A stretch of 64,000 nucleotides of DNA from Anammoximicrobium sp964486845 (lineage in GTDB: Bacteria > Planctomycetota > Planctomycetia > Pirellulales > Pirellulaceae): contig CAZAQY010000001.1 in the NCBI GenBank assembly GCA_964486845.1, forward strand, positions 38,548-102,547, given 5' to 3'. The translations under genes were made by a program, and so were the position numbers. Of this stretch, positions 59,448 through 64,000 are shown piece by piece (within the stretch, counting starts at the first letter, position 1; each line of letters opens with the position of its first letter). The notes beneath the pieces are model-generated. The model ran no database searches, had not been told where the DNA came from, and was given only the letters and a program-made list of their open reading frames with translations.

Positions 59448-59831
59448 ATGAGACGTCGCGTTGAAGGACTGGCATTCCTTGTTTTGGCTGCCGCCGCATT
59501 CTCGTGGTCGCCGGCCGAAGGTCAGGAGACAACCAGGGCGCCGGCGGTGGTCATCAGTCAGGCGACCGGCACGCCGCCAGCACAGCTGGCAGCCCCAGGA
59601 TACACGGCCGTCCCCGCCATGAACGAACAGCCCGGCCTGCCGGGATATGCGTGGCCGACCTATGCCAGTCATGCCAACTACGCGGCGGTGACATATCCCA
59701 GACACTATTCGCCGTCGGCTTGGCCCTACATCAGTCCGTTCTACCCCTACCCGCAAGCCCCGTTGGGGTGGCGGAACGTGACGCTGAAGTGGGATGACGG
59801 CTGGTGGGGTCTGGATTTCAAAACGAAGTGA
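59448..59831 (+). CDS. Small exported Tyr/Pro-rich protein
   Basis: 127 residues from ATG 59448 (GAGGAGG upstream), with a signal peptide (MRRRVEGLAFLVLAAAAFSWSPAEG). The mature part is rich in Tyr, Pro and Ala (YAWPTYASHANYAAVTYPRH, YISPFYPYPQAPLGWRNVTL) and ends in a compact LKWDDGWWGLDFKTK. Planctomycetes have many such short exported proteins of unknown role, possibly wall or matrix components. It is followed by a strong terminator, so it is transcribed alone. No catalytic motif is seen. Confidence 0.85.
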   Translation: MRRRVEGLAFLVLAAAAFSWSPAEGQETTRAPAVVISQATGTPPAQLAAPGYTAVPAMNEQPGLPGYAWPTYASHANYAAVTYPRHYSPSAWPYISPFYPYPQAPLGWRNVTLKWDDGWWGLDFKTK

Positions 59832-59849
59832 GTTGCCTGCCCGATGTTC

Positions 59850-59880
59850 ACCTCCGCCGGAGGTTCCGGCGGAGGTTTTT
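59850..59880 (+). terminator. Rho-independent terminator of the small exported gene
   Basis: Perfect 11-bp stem acctccgccgg / ccggcggaggt with a 5-nt loop, followed by five T. It lies 19 nt after the stop at 59831. Confidence 0.95.
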
Positions 59881-59986
59881 GACTTTCTTGACCGGGTACC
59901 TGGGGACGCGGGCGAGCATTCCGAAAAGAAGACTGTCTGAGGAGTGTTGCTCAGAGCTTCGCCTGCGGCACTTCGCCGCAGTTCAG

Positions 59987-60071
59987 TAGCCGGAGCGGGA
60001 CTCGAACCCGCACGTCCCTAACGGGACAAAGGATTTTAAGTCCTTTGCGTCTGCCATTCCGCCATCCGGCC
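59987..60071 (-). tRNA. tRNA-Leu (UAA)
   Basis: 85 nt on the minus strand. The acceptor stem ggccgga / tccggct has a G-T first pair. The D arm is gcggaatggcagacgc. The anticodon arm is aagga-cttaaaa-tcctt with TAA at positions 34-36, so it decodes UUA. A long variable arm (tgtcccgttagggacg) and the T arm gcgggttcgagtcccgc complete a class II tRNA. CCA is not encoded. It lies 165 nt from the integrase start, with its 5' end facing the integrase. Confidence 0.93.
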
Positions 60072-60125
60072 AAGTCGTTTAAAATTAAGCGCTTATGTAA
60101 AACGTGTTTTTTCTTTGACGTGCCA

Positions 60126-60154
60126 TTGTAGAACCTAGAGTAGACCCGTACAAT
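60126..60154 (+). promoter_or_regulatory. Likely promoter of the integrase gene
   Basis: TTGTAG (60126-60131) and TACAAT (60149-60154) are 17 nt apart, in an AT-rich segment between the tRNA and the integrase. The -10 matches five of six consensus bases. Confidence 0.5.
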
Positions 60155-60169
60155 AAAGAGCATGGAAAC

Positions 60170-60198
60170 ACACCCGCCCGGTTGCAACGAGCGGGTGT
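60170..60198 (+). promoter_or_regulatory. Hairpin in the integrase leader
   Basis: An 8-bp stem acacccgc / gcgggtgt around a 13-nt loop that contains gttgcaac lies between the promoter and the ribosome site (GGAGGT). It could be an integrase-binding or regulatory site; no function is shown. Confidence 0.45.
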
Positions 60199-60236
60199 TG
60201 AACCACACCTAACCCTTTGAGTCGGAGGTATGGCCC

Positions 60237-61529
60237 ATGTCTCGCAAGTCTACCAAGTCTGCATCAAAGCGAAAGCATCCCAAGCCCAAGGGATTCCCGC
60301 TGACCTACAACTCCTGCGGTCAGTGGTCCAAGAAGGCCACCTTGCCCAACGGCCAGAAGAAGACCTTCTACTTCGGCCCGCTGGCAGATCCGGACGCTGC
60401 CCTTGAGCGGTTCAACCGGGAATGGCCATTCTTGAAAGAGGGCCGCACGCCCCCGCCCGTGGATACCGGCGACGGATGTACTCTGATGAGACTCTGCAAT
60501 GCGTTCTTGACCGCGAAGAAGGCCAAATTGGACAGTGGCGAGTTGTCCGGTCACACCTTCGGCGGATATCACCAAACCGCTGAGCGTATGCTCGCCCATT
60601 TCGGCAAGGAACGGCGGGTTGACGATCTTCGCCCAGATGACTTTGAAGACTTCCGCAAGGCGTTGTCCAAGTCGCTGGGTGTAGTCGCCCTGCGAAACGA
60701 AGTCAACCGGGTCCGCATCGTACTCAAGTACGCTTTCGACAACCGGCTGATCGACCGCCCCGTGGCCTACGGCCAAGGGTTCGACAAGCCATCCGCCCGG
60801 ATGCTACGCAAGGCCAAGCACGAAGCGGGGGCGAACCTACTGGAAGCGGACGAAGTGAAACGCATCCTTGACGCTGCGGACCCGATCCTGCGAGCGATGA
60901 CCTACCTTGCGATCAACACTGGCTGCGGAAACACCGACATCGGGAACCTACCGAAATCCGCCATCGACTTTGCGGGCGGCTGGCTGGACTATCCGAGGCC
61001 CAAGACGCAGATTGCCAGACGCGCCAAGCTCTGGCCCGAAACGCTGCAGGCGTTGCGGGCGGCGTTGGACCTGCGCCCCGAGCCGAAAGACCCGGCGGAT
61101 GCCGATATGGTCTTTCTGACGATCCAAAGGAACCGCTGGGTTCGATGTACTCCCAGCAAGACGACCGAGGGCAAGTTTGCTGTCGTTGACACGATTTCCG
61201 CTAGGTTCAAGGCGTTGCTGAAGGAACTGGGAATCAACGGCCGGCGCCGGCTCGGATTCTACACCTTGCGGCACGTTTTCGAGACCGTGGCCGGCGAGAG
61301 CCGAGACCAAGTTGCGGTGGATGCCATCATGGGCCACGTCGACCCGTCAATGGGGGCGGCGTATCGCGAGCGGATTTCCGATGCCCGGCTGCAGGCTGTG
61401 GCGGATACGGTTCACCGCTGGTTGTTTGGAACCGTGGCCACCGGTTCGGTCGTCCAGGATCAGGCTGGCGACGACCGCAGCCAGGCGACCGGCGAGGATC
61501 GGCCGCGACTTCGGATAGTCGGTGAGTAG
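60237..61529 (+). CDS. Tyrosine-recombinase-like integrase (planctomycete type)
   Basis: 430 residues from ATG 60237 (GGAGGT 8 nt upstream), with a basic N-terminus (MSRKSTKSASKRKHPKPKGF). An SAM-like core-binding domain spans ~80-180. The catalytic domain has Lys256 (RPKTQIARRAK), FYTLRHVFET with Arg345 and Tyr342 in the usual His place, MGHVDPSMG with His367, and GAAYRERI with the candidate nucleophile Tyr376. The first catalytic Arg, expected in TGLR, is replaced (TGCGNTDIGN, Gly231). It is likely to move the accessory island it starts, near tRNA-Leu. Whether it is active without that Arg is uncertain. Confidence 0.88.
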   Translation: MSRKSTKSASKRKHPKPKGFPLTYNSCGQWSKKATLPNGQKKTFYFGPLADPDAALERFNREWPFLKEGRTPPPVDTGDGCTLMRLCNAFLTAKKAKLDSGELSGHTFGGYHQTAERMLAHFGKERRVDDLRPDDFEDFRKALSKSLGVVALRNEVNRVRIVLKYAFDNRLIDRPVAYGQGFDKPSARMLRKAKHEAGANLLEADEVKRILDAADPILRAMTYLAINTGCGNTDIGNLPKSAIDFAGGWLDYPRPKTQIARRAKLWPETLQALRAALDLRPEPKDPADADMVFLTIQRNRWVRCTPSKTTEGKFAVVDTISARFKALLKELGINGRRRLGFYTLRHVFETVAGESRDQVAVDAIMGHVDPSMGAAYRERISDARLQAVADTVHRWLFGTVATGSVVQDQAGDDRSQATGEDRPRLRIVGE

Positions 61530-61539
61530 GGCACGGTGG

Positions 61540-61545
61540 TATAAT
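61540..61545 (+). promoter_or_regulatory. Consensus -10 TATAAT after the integrase
   Basis: ggTATAATtc lies 98 nt before the small gene start at 61643. The same ggTATAATt context recurs at 63941-63946, near the window end. No strong -35 is visible at either, so these are candidates only. Confidence 0.35.
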
Positions 61546-61642
61546 TCACCGGAGCCGGGCTAGGCCTGCAACCGAACCCCTGACCTGACAGGTTGCCCCG
61601 CTCCTTCCGTTCGATCAGGACCAACGATCAGGAGTTGGGAGT

Positions 61643-61786
61643 ATGGATCTCGCCACCGCCTGGAAAGCGTTTCGAGGGATTGTCAGGGACGCGCAGGAAG
61701 CGATTGACATCCTGGACGAGTGCTTTCGGGAATCCACCGGCGAATCGAGCGGCCCACGCGCCTACCGCATACACCGGTTCCCGTGA
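61643..61786 (+). pseudogene. Small gene cut short by IS1634 fragment
   Basis: ATG 61643 is preceded by AGGAG at about 11 nt and gives MDLATAWKAFRGIVRDAQEA...LDECFRESTGE. From about 61741 the frame enters reverse-strand transposase DNA and ends as 14 foreign residues at 61786. The native N-terminal piece of about 33 residues is amphipathic helix with no known motif. The TATAAT at 61540 could be its promoter. The rest of the gene is not seen beyond the fragment. Confidence 0.5.
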
Positions 61787-62059
61787 CAACAGGACATTCT
61801 GGACCAGCACCAGCAGAGCCTGCGCCGTGAGGAACCGACAGCGAGGATCATCCGCGGGCAGGTACTCTCGAAAGAACTCCTCCAACCGCATCCGCTCCAA
61901 AATCTGATTGACCAGCGGCATCGCGCCGATCTGATACGAATGCAGCGTCGGCCCCGCAGCCAGAGCTTGCTGACCGGGCTTCAGCGGTTCCGCCACGAAA
62001 ACCCGACGACGAGCCGCACTACGACGCGAAGACGAACGAGACTTCTTGCCTCTCGACAT
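61741..62059 (-). pseudogene. IS1634-type transposase, N-terminal fragment
   Basis: ATG 62059 (AGGAGG upstream) opens MSRGKKSRSSSRRSAARRRV, then SYQIGAMPLVNQILERMRLE and VYAVGAWAARFA, which match the N-terminal DUF4277 region of IS1634-family transposases. After AARFA, near 61741, the frame runs into unrelated DNA and stops at 61628. The DDE catalytic domain is missing, about three quarters of the protein, so the element is dead. No matching fragment or inverted terminal repeat is seen elsewhere in the window. Confidence 0.75.
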
Positions 62060-62160
62060 GACGAACCTCCTGAGACGACCATCCTGAAAAAAACTCAAAA
62101 ACGTCGCCACAGGATTGCGATCTCGAACGAGTAGGACAAGGGCCAAAATTTTTCGCGCGC

Positions 62161-62211
62161 GACTTACGTCGACAGACTTTGACGTAAGTCGAGTGCGACT
62201 CGACTTACGTC
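62161..62211. promoter_or_regulatory. Two mutually exclusive hairpins (GACTTACGTC)
   Basis: Segment A (62161-62170, gacttacgtc) is the perfect reverse complement of B (62181-62190, gacgtaagtc). B extended by gagt (62181-62194) is also the perfect reverse complement of C (62198-62211, actcgacttacgtc) with a 3-nt loop. So B can pair with A or with C. It lies about 100 nt upstream of the transposase fragment; it could be an IS end, an attenuator or a site for a dimeric protein. The 62060-62482 spacer holds nothing else I can name. Confidence 0.75.
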
Positions 62212-62482
62212 GAGTGGATTTTTCGTAACTTTTTTTGAGATTCCGCGCGCGCCGTCGGCTCCCCTTGTCGAAACCTCCTGCCCCGGCTAACAATCGGGCA
62301 GCGAGCGACTCATGTAGTCTCTCCGTCTCTCTGTCCCAACTGATTTCTCAGCTCGCAAAAACCGACGGAAATTCCCGACGCGACTTGCGGAACGTAGGAG
62401 CATCTGCGATACTGAAAACGAGTTTTCGGAACTGTCTGCCGAGCGAGCCAAGGTGAACAGCTTGTCATGGGGAAATCGGGAA

Positions 62483-63043
62483 ATGCAGCGCCAAATCACG
62501 TGCAAATGCGGTAAGTGGTTCACGGTAACCTCGCGGCTTGCCGGGAAGCGAGCCAAATGCCCTGGCTGCGGACAATCGATCGTTTTCCCAGCCATCGACG
62601 TCCCCTCTAACGTTGATAGTCCGCAGCATCAGCAGTTGGCGGACGATGGCTTCTGGGACGCCGTGGCGATTCCGCCGGCAGCAGCTTCCGATCCGGTGCG
62701 AGGACAACAAGTCACGCGACGCAACCTGGAGTTGCGAGCGCTGCAGGAAGAACTGGGTCACTACAAACTTGCGGGCGCTGCAATGGGAATCTATGCCATT
62801 GACAACCGAATCTTGGATCACGCCGTTAGCGATGTAGTGTCTGGGGCCGTCGGCCGGCGAGTCGTGTTCACCTCCGAGGCCACGGTCGATGGGTTTCAGG
62901 CGACGAAGGCAATTCTGCAACGGAAGTTGGCATTGGAGGCAGTTGCCGATCCTCAGCAGAGTCTCCCGCTGTGGATCGCCAAGTTCGGTAGTTTCTTGCT
63001 CGTGTGCCTGGGCTTGCTGTCAGTACGGTGCCGTCAGCCGTAA
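62483..63043 (+). CDS. Zinc-ribbon protein, probably frameshifted at its end
   Basis: 186 residues from ATG 62483; GTG 62453 is an alternative. GGGGA precedes the ATG. It begins QITCKCGKWFTVTSRLAGKR...CPGCGQSIVFP, a zinc ribbon common at the start of planctomycete proteins. After a linker there is a region with LKYKLAG-like helices (ELGHYKLAGAAMGIYAIDNR), then a membrane helix LWIAKFGSFLLVCLGLLS that stops abruptly in RCRQP. The next frames continue with hydrophobic sequence, see 63044. The role is unknown. Confidence 0.6.
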   Translation: MQRQITCKCGKWFTVTSRLAGKRAKCPGCGQSIVFPAIDVPSNVDSPQHQQLADDGFWDAVAIPPAAASDPVRGQQVTRRNLELRALQEELGHYKLAGAAMGIYAIDNRILDHAVSDVVSGAVGRRVVFTSEATVDGFQATKAILQRKLALEAVADPQQSLPLWIAKFGSFLLVCLGLLSVRCRQP

Positions 63044-63278
63044 TCTCGCTAGTCCTTTGGCCGACGTTCCGATATGTGCCACGGGAATCGCAGTTGTTCT
63101 ATTCATCTGGTGGAGGCGAATTCGCCCCATCCAGAAAGTGCTGGACGACTATCCGCTTGCCAGGCCCCGTCCGCAAGGTGCCATCTCACAGGCCACATAC
63201 TACTACCTCCTATGTATCGGGCTCCTCGTAGTCTGCGCGATGGCGACGGGATGGGTGCTTATTGCATTGTGCATCTGA
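63044..63278 (+). pseudogene. Out-of-frame membrane C-terminus of the zinc-ribbon protein
   Basis: Another frame reads ICATGIAVVLFIWWRRIRPI and ends YYYLLCIGLLVVCAMATGWV and LIALCI. A third frame gives VISLVLWPTF near 63035-63070. Together they would form further membrane helices of the same protein. One or two indels at about 63020-63090 would reconnect them. Either the gene is decayed or the assembly has errors here. Confidence 0.45.
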
Positions 63279-64000
63279 AAACCTCTCGACCTTCCGTCGC
63301 AGCCAGCCTACGCTCACGGGCGGGGCCTATCGCGTGAGCGTCCGGCTGCCGGATCGCAGCCAGCCCACGTCGCAACGCCAGACGGACTGGCAACCACAGA
63401 ACGCCTCTTCCGTCCGTGAACGCGGCACCGGCGAACGGCGGGAAGCGGGGCCGGCATGACCTGCCGAAACGCGGCCAGGCTACGCGCCCGGGCGGCCGCA
63501 ATCGTGTGGCTGACAGGCTGTCTGGGGAAGCGTGGACGTGCCGCTCAGCTAGCTCGTGCTTTTGGGTGCGGCTGGACAAATGCGTGCGGATGAGCCTGAT
63601 TGTCGCCAACGGGACTTCTACCAGTTGTTGAAGACCGTGTGTTGATGGCCAGAATCAGGTCTGCATCGGTATCGTCGCGATCGGGTTCGTAACCCAATAT
63701 CTTTGCCTGCGATTCCAACTCGAGACGGGTCGTGTACCGTACCATAACGCTCCCTCTGGTTTGCACCGATTGATCGGGATGCTCCTTGGCGTGCTGTTGG
63801 TCGAGAGGATCAAGCGAGGATGCTAGCTTAGGCAGAGATCAACGATCAGGCAAGACCCTGGACTGCGTGGGGCAGCGTCACGCCATGAGGGTGGCGATAG
63901 CGTCGACTTGATCCGCTGAGCGTGATCGAGGTCAGAGCGGTATAATTGGGAACGGGATGGAAGCCGTCCGCGTTTTCAGGAGCGTGAGGGGCCGCAGTGG
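63279..64000. other. Window end with few supported features
   Basis: Besides the small frame at 63545-63745, I see an 8-bp hairpin cgctcacg / cgtgagcg (about 63312-63342) and a TATAAT at 63941. No open frame elsewhere here has a ribosome site or a motif. A gene may start just beyond the edge. Confidence 0.35.
63545..63745 (-). CDS. Possible small protein
   Basis: 66 residues from ATG 63745 with GGGAG about 5 nt upstream. It begins MVRYTTRLELESQAKILGYE, then PDRDDTDADLILAINT, and is charged with no motif. It would lie at the end of the accessory region. Support is weak. Confidence 0.3.
   Translation of the reverse strand: MVRYTTRLELESQAKILGYEPDRDDTDADLILAINTRSSTTGRSPVGDNQAHPHAFVQPHPKARAS

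Noticed and set aside
60072..64000. An attachment site duplicating the tRNA-Leu 3' end
   Set aside because: I looked for the T-arm and acceptor words to the right of the integrase and found no copy before the window end; the other boundary may lie outside.

Overview
The window looks like a GC-rich chromosomal stretch from a planctomycete, probably close to Pirellulales. The main reasons are two adjacent copies of the DUF1549/DUF1553 - DUF1501 - PPC-domain module that is typical of this phylum, several exported Gfo/Idh/MocA oxidoreductases with twin-arginine signals, neutral-ceramidase-like proteins, a short lysine/alanine histone-like protein, and a dnaG-rpoD pair followed by a C4 zinc-ribbon coiled-coil protein. 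A run of exactly 100 N (28529-28628) shows that this is a scaffold with a gap of unknown true size.

Layout. 1-11.3 kb: a partial radC, then a minus-strand run etfB-etfA-3-hydroxyacyl-CoA dehydrogenase-unknown exported protein, facing a plus-strand run of zinc alcohol dehydrogenase, an 849-residue double acyl-CoA dehydrogenase and an acetoacetate-decarboxylase-like protein. The two divergent runs make a coherent acyl-CoA oxidation locus, in which ETF takes electrons from the acyl-CoA dehydrogenase. 11.3-20.5 kb: a thioredoxin-fold protein without its cysteines, an amino-acid permease, a CoA-binding protein, a zinc-ribbon STAS protein, a GH127 glycosidase and a zinc-ribbon coiled-coil protein. 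20.8-24.5 kb: rpoD and dnaG with a clear terminator. 24.6-28.5 kb: a DUF1848 protein, a sodium/solute symporter and the broken end of a ceramidase-like gene. 28.8-41.8 kb: the duplicated three-gene cassette, in which the second DUF1549 protein has gained about 560 residues of alanine-rich coiled coil. 42.4-50.1 kb: a ceramidase-like enzyme, an overlooked remnant of manA, an amidohydrolase-aminotransferase fusion, an M50 protease overlapping an SGNH-like gene, a 37-residue histone-like protein and a DUF2231 membrane protein. 50.5-59.9 kb: two Gfo/Idh/MocA proteins, a HEAT-repeat protein, an MttB-family protein, a VOC protein, rfbB, and a STAS gene overlapping a short GspE/PilB-type ATPase. 59.9-64 kb: tRNA-Leu(UAA), then an integrase, an IS1634-type transposase fragment that cuts a small gene, and a frameshifted zinc-ribbon membrane protein. 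This end reads as an accessory island.

The intergenic spaces carry several low-complexity, often palindromic repeats (15.25, 20.6, 36.7, 46.7, 50.2, 51.8 and 59.4 kb) and possible dispersed repeat units. The coding annotation of the core genes is secure. Roles for the PPC/DUF1501/DUF1549 cassettes, the fusions and the repeats are inferred. No CRISPR array, rRNA or complete insertion sequence was seen.
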